IMG/VR virus record: IMGVR_UViG_3300046369_000918
Coordinates: 1-28,598 of that record
Strand: one strand, 5' to 3'
Length of the DNA: 28,598 nt
DNA from: a virus
The position numbers were made by a program, and so were the translations under genes. Below the pieces are notes generated by a model. The model saw only the letters and a program-made list of their open reading frames with translations, did no database searches and was not told where the DNA came from. Of the stretch, positions 16,276 through 27,100 are shown in pieces (within the stretch, counting starts at the first letter, position 1; every line of letters starts with the position of its first letter).

Positions 16276-18282
16276 ATGGGAGCAGTTATAGAAGTAAAGT
16301 ATTTTAACTCATTTTGGATGAAGCAAATTCAAGGTCTAGTAACAAACCCTGCTGAAAATAATCCAAAATGGCCTAGTTTAGAGTGGAATCCTTTTGGGTA
16401 TCCTGAGTTTCCTTTAAATGCTGTTAATGATGCTGATAACTGGTATATAGAAGAAGCTAGAATAAAAGGTGGGTATAACAATACTATAGTATCTCAAGGT
16501 GTTAGAGCTTATTTAAATGAAAAAAACCCACAACAAGATATAAGAGAAGCATCTTTAATATATTCTGGAGTATATAATAATAGAACTGAAACAAATAGAA
16601 CAAATGTTTTTAGTATAGGCGAGGTTATAGAAGCTGACTTAGACCCTATGGATGGTAGTATTCAAAAACTTTTTGCTGAAGATACTAATTTAACTATATT
16701 TCAAGAAAACAAAGTAACAAAAGCCTTGGTAAACAAGAATGCTATATACTCTGGTACTCAAGGTTCTAAAGAAACTCCAGAAATACCTGTAATAGGTCAA
16801 ATTGTCCCTTATTTAGGTGTTTTTGGAATAGGTAAAAATCCTGAGTCTTTTGCTCAGTATGGTTTTAGAAAATATTTTGTAGATCCAATTAGAGGATCTG
16901 TTATGAGGTTATCAAGAGATGGTTTAACTGAAATATCTAATTATGGTATGAAAGACTATTTTAGAGACGCTTTAAACGGTACTATTTCTGAAAGACAAGA
17001 AGCTTCAATTCCTTGGACAAAGGTATCACCTACAATACCATCTTTAGTAGAAAACGTAACTTGGACAGGTGCTAATACTGGGGGAATTTATGCTTCTTTA
17101 GAAGGTGGTCAAACTTCAGGTTCTGTATATACTTTTATAACTACAGGAACTACAGCTGTGCTAAACTTAGCTTACAATCCACAAGGTGGCGGTGGTTCAG
17201 GTTCTGGCGGTAAAATACAAGTAACAATAAATAATCCTTCCGTTCCACAACTTGGAGGAGCTCAAGCGGTTGTTACCGATGGAGGCTCCGGGTATGCTGT
17301 AGGAGATCAATTAATAGTAGTAGGAGACGGTATTCATTTTAGTGGTAATATAGAAATTACTTTAAATACAAGTCAAATAAGTTCTACTGTAAATAGTTTT
17401 TACATTTCTGACGAAAACAAATGTGTAGTTTTTGCTGGAAGTAAAGTATTTAACGCTGATTCTAACGGCTTAAAAATAAATACTGGAGCAACGGTTTCTC
17501 AAGTTGTTAAAATTAACGACCCTACTCTAGGTGATATATTAGAAGTTTTTACAAATATAACAGTCACGCCAACAGATACAGGATTTTTTAGTTATGATTT
17601 TAAAAGTAAAATAATCGGAGGATGGGATAATTACAATAGATATTATATTGTTTCTATTCAGTCTAATCCTTCTTATTTAGTAACAACTAGAAATTTCGAT
17701 ACTTTATCTTATGATGAAAGCATTCGCGGTTGGGTTTCTTTTTACAGCTACAAACCTGGTCACATGGTTAGTTTAAAAGGTTTATTTTTCTCAACACAGT
17801 CAATTGGTTTTTACCAACACAACCTTGGTAGATATACCCAATATTACGGAGTTGCTGTATCACCTTATGTTAGAATGCTTATAAATGCAAATCCCTCTGT
17901 AAAGAAAACTTTTCAAACTATAAACTATGAAGGAGATAATGGTTGGCAAGTTTCAGGCATACGTTCTGACGCTACTAAGTTTAGCACTGCTGGAACTGCT
18001 AGGGTAGACATTGGAAATAGAATACTTAGTTATGAAGAGGGTATTTATACCGGTTACGACGGTTTTCCTCAAAGAGCTGGTTTTGATAGAAAAGAAAATC
18101 TATATACAGCAAATTTAAATAACTCATCTTTATTCAATGCTGAAGAAGTTATTAGTGGAAACGTTTTAACAGGATTAAAAGGTTATTTGCTTGAAGCAAC
18201 ATTTACAACAGACTTAACAACAGATCTATATGGACCTAAAGAAATATGGTCAGTAGGAACTACTTATGTTCAATCATCTTAA
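16276..18282 (+). CDS. Second tail body (stabilisation/muzzle-type) protein
   Basis: 668 residues. The sequence from about residue 55 (NWYIEEARIKGGYNNTIVSQ) through about 165 (LTIFQENKVTKALVNKNAIY), and again near 448 (GGWDNYNRYYIVSIQSNP) and 544 (TFQTINYEGDNGWQVSGI), matches my memory of a widespread marine-phage tail protein. In many relatives I recall it as the C-terminal part of the same polypeptide as the protein encoded just upstream, so here the function appears split over two genes 33 nt apart. A GxGYxxGD module (GSGYAVGDQLIVV) is inserted at about 295-365. It probably assembles with the 1618-aa protein at the tail tip. No enzymatic motif was found. Confidence 0.7.
   Translation: MGAVIEVKYFNSFWMKQIQGLVTNPAENNPKWPSLEWNPFGYPEFPLNAVNDADNWYIEEARIKGGYNNTIVSQGVRAYLNEKNPQQDIREASLIYSGVYNNRTETNRTNVFSIGEVIEADLDPMDGSIQKLFAEDTNLTIFQENKVTKALVNKNAIYSGTQGSKETPEIPVIGQIVPYLGVFGIGKNPESFAQYGFRKYFVDPIRGSVMRLSRDGLTEISNYGMKDYFRDALNGTISERQEASIPWTKVSPTIPSLVENVTWTGANTGGIYASLEGGQTSGSVYTFITTGTTAVLNLAYNPQGGGGSGSGGKIQVTINNPSVPQLGGAQAVVTDGGSGYAVGDQLIVVGDGIHFSGNIEITLNTSQISSTVNSFYISDENKCVVFAGSKVFNADSNGLKINTGATVSQVVKINDPTLGDILEVFTNITVTPTDTGFFSYDFKSKIIGGWDNYNRYYIVSIQSNPSYLVTTRNFDTLSYDESIRGWVSFYSYKPGHMVSLKGLFFSTQSIGFYQHNLGRYTQYYGVAVSPYVRMLINANPSVKKTFQTINYEGDNGWQVSGIRSDATKFSTAGTARVDIGNRILSYEEGIYTGYDGFPQRAGFDRKENLYTANLNNSSLFNAEEVISGNVLTGLKGYLLEATFTTDLTTDLYGPKEIWSVGTTYVQSS
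17158..17366 (+). repeat. GxGYxxGD module, copy in the second tail body protein
   Basis: Codes for a Gly/Ser lead (GGGGSGSGGK), strands and the core GSGYAVGDQLIVVGDG. The Gly/Ser lead closely resembles that of the copy in the 206-aa protein (GGGSGSGAK), which links the two copies. Confidence 0.6.
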
Positions 18283-18291
18283 AAATAAAAT

Positions 18292-18996
18292 ATGATATTA
18301 GATATATTACAAACAATGATAATAGAGCCTAATATGGCTCTTATTCCAGCATTAATGGTTGGTGGTATAGTATTACAAGGTGTTATGGGTGCTGTAGCAC
18401 TTGGTAAAGCTAATTCCATGAATGGAACTATTAGCGACTTAGATCAAGACATTAAAGACTTAGTCAACAGTAGACAGGATATACCTGATTTATCAGAATC
18501 CTTAGAAGACATGTCGGGCTCACTAACTAATCCATATGCTAATTTAAGTGTAGCAACTAAAGCCGCTGAAATACAAATGCAACAAACTGATTTAGCTTTA
18601 GCAAATACTTTAGATACTATTGCTCAAGCTGGTTTAGGCGCTGGTGGAGCCACTGCTTTAGCAAGGGAAGCTTCAAGATCTAAAAATCAAATATCAGCAA
18701 GTATAGAGCAACAAGAAGCTCAAAATGAAAAACTAAAAGCTCAAGGTAATATGCAATTACAACAACAGATATTAGCTGAAAAAGTTAGAATGCAGCAAGG
18801 AGATATGGCTGCACAACAATTCATGTATTCGGCACAAGAAACTAGAACTAATGCTGATTTAGATAGAGCTGCTGGATTATACGACAACGCACTAGCTCAA
18901 CAAGCTCAATACAATAGCGACGCTTTTGGAGCCTTTGGTAGTATGGGTGGTAATTTAGTTCAATTTGGCGCTTTAGCGGATCCGAAACAAAAATAA
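18292..18996 (+). CDS. Internal virion protein, probable DNA-ejection protein with membrane segment
   Basis: 234 residues. Residues about 15-38 are hydrophobic and Gly-rich (MALIPALMVGGIVLQGVMGA) and could insert in a membrane. The remainder is Ala/Gln/Glu-rich and strongly helical (MQQTDLALANTLDTIAQ; QQEAQNEKLKAQGNMQLQQQ). This layout is typical of small ejected virion proteins such as T7 gp14 or P22 gp7, which help build a conduit across the envelope; the assignment is by architecture and position before two other internal-type proteins. The start at 18292 follows AAAATAAAAT; an internal ATG at 18334, just before the hydrophobic part, is an alternative. Confidence 0.6.
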   Translation: MILDILQTMIIEPNMALIPALMVGGIVLQGVMGAVALGKANSMNGTISDLDQDIKDLVNSRQDIPDLSESLEDMSGSLTNPYANLSVATKAAEIQMQQTDLALANTLDTIAQAGLGAGGATALAREASRSKNQISASIEQQEAQNEKLKAQGNMQLQQQILAEKVRMQQGDMAAQQFMYSAQETRTNADLDRAAGLYDNALAQQAQYNSDAFGAFGSMGGNLVQFGALADPKQK

Positions 18997-18999
18997 AAT

Positions 19000-21147
19000 A
19001 TGGGAACTTATTCAAAACCAAGTTTAGTACTAGACACCAGCTTTGGAGCTTTTAATAAAGGTCTTCAAGCAGGTGTTGATAAAGCCGCTGCTACATTACA
19101 GGCCGAGAAAAAACAAGAAAAAGCTTTATTAGAGAAGCAATTAAAAGCTCAAGAGTTACAACAAAAAGCAGATATAAAGTGGAGCATAAAGCAGTCTACG
19201 GCTTTAAATAAAAATTTACAAACTATTAGTGATTTTAATATAAACAATGTATCAAATACTAATACTAGTTACATAGGGAGAAACGGAAATCCTATTGTAG
19301 GAAATGATATTGTAAAAAAATATAATGATTTTGCTAAAACTTTACCACAGGGTTTAACTGAAGATGAAATAAAAGATAAAGTAGAAGAAGCTGGTTTAGA
19401 TTTTAATACATATAAAGAATCTACTGACGAAGTTGGTCCAGATCTTTCAGATCAGCTTATTGACTATGTTAAAGGTCAATATGGTTTAATACCAAACTCG
19501 CCTCAAAATATAGAAGACACTAAACTTTACGATGAAACTCAAAAAAATATTGGAACATCAATGAGTGGTGGTTTAGAGCTTTTAGGTTTACTTAAAGTAA
19601 CTGGAGATAACCTAGTTGCTGATGGTTTTAATGGAGCTTTTAATCCTGATGGAACTGTTGTTAAGCCAAAGAAAGGTAGAAATAATACAATGTTATTATT
19701 TCCAGATGATCCTAATTATACTTTATTAACAAATACTGCTAGAGATTTAGCTTTAGGTACTAATAAAGGAAGATATAGTTATGGTGTCATAGGTAATGAA
19801 GCAGCTGTTATTGTTACTAGTCCAAACGGTGATAAAAACTACATAACTAAAGATATGCTTCAATCAGCAGCAAGTAAAACCGGTAACGGCTTTGTTTCTA
19901 CTACTAGTTCAGAGAATTTTGAAGCTTATGTGAAAGGTGTAAAAGGTTTTTTTACTAATGTTAACTTTAAAGGAGTAACTAATACTTTTACAAAAGAAAT
20001 ACCTGGAGAGACTTCTGCTGATAAAGATATAAGAATTACAACAAGAGTTAAAGATATTGTTCAAAGCCAAGTTGAACTTAGAAGAGCTTGTTATAATCAC
20101 GTTGCTAACGCAGGTTTAGGTCAAAAAGGAAAAGGCCAAATAAATAACATAAGTGGACAAGCTAATTGGCAAATGCTAGGTGGACCTATAGAGGCTAAAG
20201 CTGGTGATAACAAACTTGATATTAATAATAATATTATTGGACAATATACACAAGCAGAAATAGACGAAAGCATACAATGGAGAGGAACGCCAGCTCAAGT
20301 AGAAAAAGCAGCTGGTAAGTTATATGATTTAATGGCTGATAAATACTTGCCTAAAACAAACACAATATCCACAAATAGAAAAGAAATTAACAATGCAACT
20401 GGTAGAGTTACTGAGCAACGTGCAAATGCCTTACTTGAAGATGGAATACAGTTTCCAGCTAGTGGATCAACTGTTGTTAATAATATATTTGGTGCGCCAA
20501 TAAATGCTAGTCCTACAGGAGACAGAAATATTGGTTTAAGTCAGGTTCTTGAAAAAGAATCTAAATTAAATGAAAACAACTTTAAAGGAAAAGTAGATAT
20601 TTTAAACATCGTAGGCGGCGGTGGTATTTATATTACTGGTAAAGATTTAAAGACTAGAGGAGGAGCAGAGATTATTGATCAAAATGGTAACCCTGTTTCT
20701 AGTACTATACCTGATTCTAGTATCTATGTTAGTAGCGGAGGCCAGTGGGTTAGAAAACAAAATCTAGAAGGCCAAGACGCTTTTATTAGAACTTTAGTAT
20801 CAAGAGGAGCTTTTGGAACAAGAACAGAGGCTAATAGAGCTATGAAGATATATAAAGATAATATAAACGCTAACACAACAACAACAGCAACGACAACGAC
20901 AACGACAGGTACAGGAGCAGGCGTAACATTACCACCAAGTGATAGAAGGTTAAAGAAAAATATAGTTAAAATTAATGAATCTGAGTCTGGATTAAATATA
21001 TACGAATTTGAATATATAAACAAAGAAGGTACATACCAAGGCGTTATGTCTGACGAGATACCTAAAGAAGCTGTTTTAGTTGGTGATAATGGATACGACA
21101 CAGTTGACTATTCTAAATTAGATGTTGATTTTAAAAGAATAAAATAA
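19000..21147 (+). CDS. Internal virion protein with C-terminal peptidase S74-type chaperone
   Basis: 715 residues, 3 nt after the previous gene. The N-terminus (about 20-75) is an Ala/Lys/Gln-rich coiled coil; the middle (80-620) matches nothing I recognise. After a Thr-repeat linker (about 626-638), the last 69 residues start SDRRLKKNIVKI at S647 and continue with LNIYEFEYI, QGVMSDEIP and VDYSKLDVDFKRI. That is the pattern of the intramolecular chaperone auto-processing domain (peptidase S74), which trimerises, helps fold the upstream protein and cleaves itself at Ser-Asp, here between S647 and D648. S74 domains are usually on tail fibres and spikes, so this protein might be a fibre or needle; the coiled coil and location between an ejection-type and a giant protein favour an internal protein. 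Confidence 0.68.
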   Translation: MGTYSKPSLVLDTSFGAFNKGLQAGVDKAAATLQAEKKQEKALLEKQLKAQELQQKADIKWSIKQSTALNKNLQTISDFNINNVSNTNTSYIGRNGNPIVGNDIVKKYNDFAKTLPQGLTEDEIKDKVEEAGLDFNTYKESTDEVGPDLSDQLIDYVKGQYGLIPNSPQNIEDTKLYDETQKNIGTSMSGGLELLGLLKVTGDNLVADGFNGAFNPDGTVVKPKKGRNNTMLLFPDDPNYTLLTNTARDLALGTNKGRYSYGVIGNEAAVIVTSPNGDKNYITKDMLQSAASKTGNGFVSTTSSENFEAYVKGVKGFFTNVNFKGVTNTFTKEIPGETSADKDIRITTRVKDIVQSQVELRRACYNHVANAGLGQKGKGQINNISGQANWQMLGGPIEAKAGDNKLDINNNIIGQYTQAEIDESIQWRGTPAQVEKAAGKLYDLMADKYLPKTNTISTNRKEINNATGRVTEQRANALLEDGIQFPASGSTVVNNIFGAPINASPTGDRNIGLSQVLEKESKLNENNFKGKVDILNIVGGGGIYITGKDLKTRGGAEIIDQNGNPVSSTIPDSSIYVSSGGQWVRKQNLEGQDAFIRTLVSRGAFGTRTEANRAMKIYKDNINANTTTTATTTTTTGTGAGVTLPPSDRRLKKNIVKINESESGLNIYEFEYINKEGTYQGVMSDEIPKEAVLVGDNGYDTVDYSKLDVDFKRIK

Positions 21148-21148
21148 T

Positions 21149-24100
21149 ATGGCTGAAGAAGTATTTGAAGAAAATATACAAACTCAAGAAGTTGTTGAAG
21201 AAGTTTCTGTCAAACCAGAAGATCAAGACAATGTTGAAGTAGAGATAGAAAAAGATACTGTTGAAAAAGAACCTGTAAAGTATAAATATGTTAACGATCA
21301 AGGAGTTGCGGGTTATTTTACTATGGACGGACCTAATGGAGTGAAAGCAGCTGCAGAGAAAGCTGGTCAAACTCCAGATGAATATTTAAGTGAGCATAAA
21401 AATATTATTAAAATATTACCTATAGAAGATGTTGATGTTAAAATATCTTTTGAAGACTTTAAATTAAAAGAAGAAGAAAAAATAGTACCTGAGCTAAATT
21501 CTTTATACCCTAATTTTGTTTTTGATCAAGTTGAACCAGGTAGTGATAGTTTTACTGTTATAAATAAGAAAACTGGTGTAAATGAAACTATAAATCTAGG
21601 AACTATATATAATACTAAAAACAGAAGAAGTAGTGGAGCTGTAAGCATACCTGTAGGTCAAGAAGGTTTAATAGAAAAAGACGCACTAAGTGAAAGTAAA
21701 AAAGCATATAATAGCTTTATTAATTTTATAAATAACAATCCTGAATCTAGCAAAGAGGCTAACTTAATATATAAAGCAACAGGTAAAATTGGAGAAGATG
21801 GTCTTAGGTCAATAAAAATTGGTACATATTATGATCAACCAAAAATAAGGCCAGTTGGACAAAAACCACAAGGCGATTTTGAAGGTGCAGCTGATGCTAT
21901 AAAACCTAGTGAAGGACAAGCGGTTAGTTTAATAACAGAGTTAGATATATTACAAAAAGATGCCTTTAGAAACCCTTGGAAATATGGTATTGGTAATGAA
22001 AATACACCAGGCAAAGAAAAGTTTACTTTAACCGCAGAAAACCATGATCAAATTAAAGCAAAATTAATTGATGAGTTAAGAACTAATACAGAAATAGGTA
22101 TATATGAAAGTTCTTTTAATAGCTTGTATAATAACTTAATGGCAGAAAATAAAGTTTTTATAGAGCAAGAGTATGACGAAAATAGATCCATAAGTCTTTC
22201 AAGTATAGAAGTTGATGAAGATTTTAAAAGTAAAACAATAAGTAATTTTAACTCTAAATTAACACAGCAAGAATTAAAAAACCAAGAGCTAAGTATTAAG
22301 CAAGGCGATATATCAAAAGATATAAATATATTAGAGGAAAAAATTAAGCAAGTTGATAAGAAAGAGTTAACAATTGAATACGATGAAGAAGCTAAAGAGA
22401 ATGAATTAAAAGCTTTAGATTTACAGTTACTTAATAAGCAAGGTAAGTATCAAGTATTACAGCTTCAAAGAGAGCAGAATGCAACAACAATAACTAATAT
22501 ACCTGGTAGATTTGGAGAAGACTTTGGTTCAATAAAAGTTAAAACTACAGCTGGAGAATTAACTAAAAACTTTTTTAACGATAGAGGTTTTTCTGAAGCA
22601 AGTATAGATAAGTTAATCAACATAGCTGATGACGCACAATCTGGAATTGAAGATTCAATAAAATCAGAACAAGAGTCTAATCCTTTACTTACTCAAAGAG
22701 AAGCTATTGGTAATATATTTAATAAAGAAATTATAAACTTACAAACGTTACGTAAAGAAGGAAATGAATCTAAAATAAAATTAAAAATTCCTTTAGACTT
22801 TAAAGGTGGTTTTACTACTTTAAAAAATAATCTTAGAACTGCTGGTATTAATGTTGATAAAAATGGTGAAGTAGAAATATCTTTACTAAAGTTAAGACAA
22901 TTAGGAATAGATCAAAGAGATTTTGAAGGATTTATAGACGAAGCTTTAGGCATGGCTAGCAAGCAAGATGTTGAAGCTATTAAAATATATAACGAAGAAT
23001 ATGATGAAGTAGAAACTCTAGCCAATGCTTATTGGAGCATGTATGCTGGGAATGTAGATATATCAGCTATAGAGAAAGATGGTTTTTTAAAGACTCTTGC
23101 AACCTCTACGTTTGTAAGTACTTTAGAAAAGTTTGGCTATAATGACAAAGAAGCTAAAAATATTGTATATTCAAAAGGAATGTCACCCCAAGACAGAATA
23201 GCTGCTATAAACTCAGCTATAGTAACAAGTGCTTATGAAGTAAAGTCATTGTCGGGTGGTGAAATAAAATTAACACCAGAACAAAAAGAAGCTGTAAAAG
23301 TATCTGTAAGTAATCAAATAGCTCAAGGTATTGGTAGTTTCATTCCAGAAATGCCTTTACTAATGGGTGGTGGACAAGCTTTAAATGCTTTAGGTTGGAA
23401 AAAGTATTATAATGGCTTGAAAGGTATTAAGAAGTTTGTAATGGGTGCTGTTGTTGAAGATATACAAATGCAAATAGCTCTAGATGCTGAGTACGGAACT
23501 GGTGCTGTTTTCTTTAGTGTTGGATCTTTTGGTAGAACAACAATAAAATGGGGTAAAAACTATAGAGCTCTTCAACCTGTTTTTCAAAAATTAATAGCAT
23601 CTGGGCCATTAGGAGCTGTGTCTTCAGAAGTTGCGAGTGCAGTTAGTGCTGTTTCTGCAAGTATAAGAGGAGAGAAAAATTTTGAAACTTCAATAGAGGA
23701 ACTTTATGGAGAGTTAGGTCCTCTTGAAGAAAGAATTATGGTTCAAACTGGTATATTTTCTGGATTTGGAGCTATGGGTCTTAAAGGAAACGACGTTATT
23801 TCTACAGGTAAAAAGATAAAATTAAGAGATAAGCTTAATAAAAGAATAGAAGATGTTAGAAGAGGTCCAACTAGATTAGTAAATGAAAAAGAGCTTCCTG
23901 GATTACTAAGAGATTTTAAGGATCTTAGCCCTAAAGAAAAAAAACAAGTAGAAAACTTAACATCTGGTGTAAATGAGTTACAAAACTTAATACAATACGA
24001 AATAGCTTATGTAGAACTAACTCCACCAAGTAGAGAAAAGTTTGAAAGCACAAATCCTGAAACAGTAAAAGAATATAAAAAAGAAGTTGAAGCTTTTAAA

Positions 24101-27100
24101 AACAATCTTACAAAAAGATATGTAGATCCTTGGGTTAAGGGTATACAAGCATTTAGTCCAGATTTTAAAGGCGTAAACGTTGTGGTTGGTAGAGGGGCTA
24201 GATTTAGAAAAAATAATTTTAGAAAAAGTAAATCTACTGCTGAGTTTGATCCTAATACAAACACTATAACTATAGATATGGATCTTTATACGCCAGGAAA
24301 AGAAATACATGAGTTAACTCATTTACTTCAAAAAGAGTACTATAAGAAAAATCCAGCAGCGCTTGAAAATTTAGCAAAAGAAGGTATGTCTCAATTTTAT
24401 GATTATCAGTTTGGAGAGTTTAGTGGTAAAGAATTAGAACAAAGAATTATAGATAAATATAAAATAAATAAAAACACTTTAGAAGGTAAAAAATTATTAG
24501 CAGAAGAATATTTAGCTTTTATGGGTGAATACTTAAGTAGTCCAGAAGCTTATTACACAAACCCTGCTTTAGCTTCTAGTCTTTTAAATGAAATAAAGTT
24601 AGAAATTAAAGATATATTAATTCAAACTGGAGTAAAAAGTCCATTACCTAAGACAGCTAAAGATGTGGTTGAAAATATAGGTATATTAGCTAGAAAAGGA
24701 AATAGAGGACAAGGAGGAGCTGAAAGTCTTGTATCTGAGCTTTTGGGTTTTTCTGATAAAAGAGAAGATATTCCAGATGTTAATATAGATAACTTAAGTA
24801 ATGCAGAAGCTAATAAAAAAGCTGATAGAGCTAATATTGAAAAAGAAATTAGATCTTCTTTAGATTTAGAAGGTACAGTAGTTAAGAAAACTACAAAAGA
24901 AATAGTTGAAGACAATAGGAAATTAAGAGCTGAAATACTTAAAAATACAGATGGTAGACCAAATAGAAAACAAAGAGATCAAATAGTTGACAATAACAAA
25001 AATTTAATATATAGTATATTAAATAAATACGAAACAATTACTGGATTTAAATTGTCAAAAGATATAAAAGAAGAAGCTGCTTTTGAATTACAATTAAAAC
25101 TTTATGAATATGCTGAAAGATATGACGCTAACAAAAACGATGTTGGCGCTTATTTAAATATGGGATTTACAAAACAGGTTGTAAATACATTAAAGAAAGT
25201 AGGATCATTTGATAGAGAGATTAGTGAGTCAGATTTAGGAGACGGAGAATCAGGCGGCTTAGAAAATCTTGTTGACCAAACTTTTAGCACTAGCGGAGGT
25301 GTTAGTTCTATAAGGGAAGAATTTATTGATCCATCTACAGGAAAACTTGATGCTACTACAGTATTGAAAGAGCCAGAGGTAACTGTTAGGCTTTTAGATA
25401 ATAGAATACAAAATTCAAATTTAATTATAGATACTTATAAACAAACTCCTGATCTTTCTAATGTAAGTAAAGACTTTGGTGTTAAAGATGGTAAAGTTAA
25501 TAATGAAGATGGAACTTTCAAAGGTAAGACATCAACTAGATTATCAACCCCAGAAGTATTGAATTCTCAAAAATATATACTAGAAAATGCTGAGATGCTT
25601 TATGAGTTATTGCCTGATGGTAAAACTACTAAAACAGCTAAAGAGTCTTTAAAAGAAACTTCTACTGGTGTTCAACCAGTATTGCTAGATGCTTTTTATG
25701 AAATAGGAGATAGAGTTAGTACTGCTGCTGGATTAAAAGGTCAAGGAAAACTACCATTTAATAGAAGTAAATTTTTAGAGTATTTTGGAATAAAAGAAGA
25801 TGGTGGAGTTTTTGAAACAATAAAAGAAAATGGTAAGATTGATCAAAGAATAAAAGCTTTAATACATCAAAGTGGAAAAGCTATAACTAATGCTGAAATA
25901 AGAAAAATAAAAGACTTAACAGCTAATCAAATAGAAGATTTAAAATCTGGTAAATCTGAAGCTTTGGCATCTGTAGATTTAAGTGGCGAGAAAGCTTTTA
26001 ATAAGTTAGTTGAAAAATTAAACAATGGCGAAACAATAACTGTCGAAGACAAGAAGTTAATGATTGCAGAGTATAAGCCTAACGATTTCATGACTCAGTT
26101 AATTTACAATTCTACTGAAGATCAATTAAGAGTTATAGACGATGCAATATATCAAACTAGAAATGATGCACGACAACTTGTAATTAATGAGCGTATAGCT
26201 AAAGAAAAAGGTATGACTCCAGAGCAAATAGTTGAAATGGAAAAAGACTATATTTCTAGGTGGAGTAAAAAACTTCCAATTATAGGAAAAGAATTTGGTA
26301 TAAAAGATTTAAAAATTCCGGTTATGAGCAACATAACTAGTTTAAATAATGGCCCAAGAACTATTAAAAGTTTTAGTAAAATTCTTAAAAAGTTTCCTGA
26401 ATTATTAGAAAATGATGCTTTTTCAAAATATGTAAGAAACACTTTTGGAGAAGGATCATTAAAAACTTTTGGACTTAAAGAATATAAAAAGAAAAATGGT
26501 GAAACATTATCTACTTTTGGCAAAGAAGAGTTTAAAGAAATTTTTAAAGATGCTAAGGGTGAGGGTGAAACTTTGGATTTTATGAAAGAAGTTTACCAAC
26601 CAACATACGGTGCGGGTAAATACGGTTTAATTGGTAAGTGGGAAAAAGAAATAGATATTGCTAAGAAGAAATTTCCAAATTGGGAGACAACTGGGAAAAA
26701 TGAATACGAAGCATATTTAGTTGGTAAAGGAAGAGACTTTTTAAGTAATCCCAATATGAAAGTTGATGGCAAGTTTCCACCAGATGCTTACGAAAGAACA
26801 ATGGCTGCTAATAGAAAAGCTATAGAATATACATATGAAAAATTAGCTGAGGTTTATAGAGAAGCACCTACTAAAGAAACTTTAGAAGATATAATATCTT
26901 TTCTTCAAATACAAACTAATCAAGGAACTGGTATATTAAAAGGTCTTGCTCCAGTAGAATTTTTATCAACAGTAGGTGAAGCAGTAGTGCCAGGCGGTAA
27001 GAAGTTTTACAATGAACATAATAAAGATCTTTTCATATATAATAATGAATTTATTAGTTTATTATCTAAATCTGGAAAATTACCTCTTGTAAAAGATCCT

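Noticed and set aside
20724-21101. Minus-strand open frame of 125 codons with a Val-rich stretch
   Set aside because: It is the reverse complement of the Thr-repeat and S74 coding region; the Val run is the mirror of the Thr codons.
24007-24310. Two overlapping minus-strand frames
   Set aside because: Both mirror the giant gene, which is continuously open there and carries the zincin segment just beyond.
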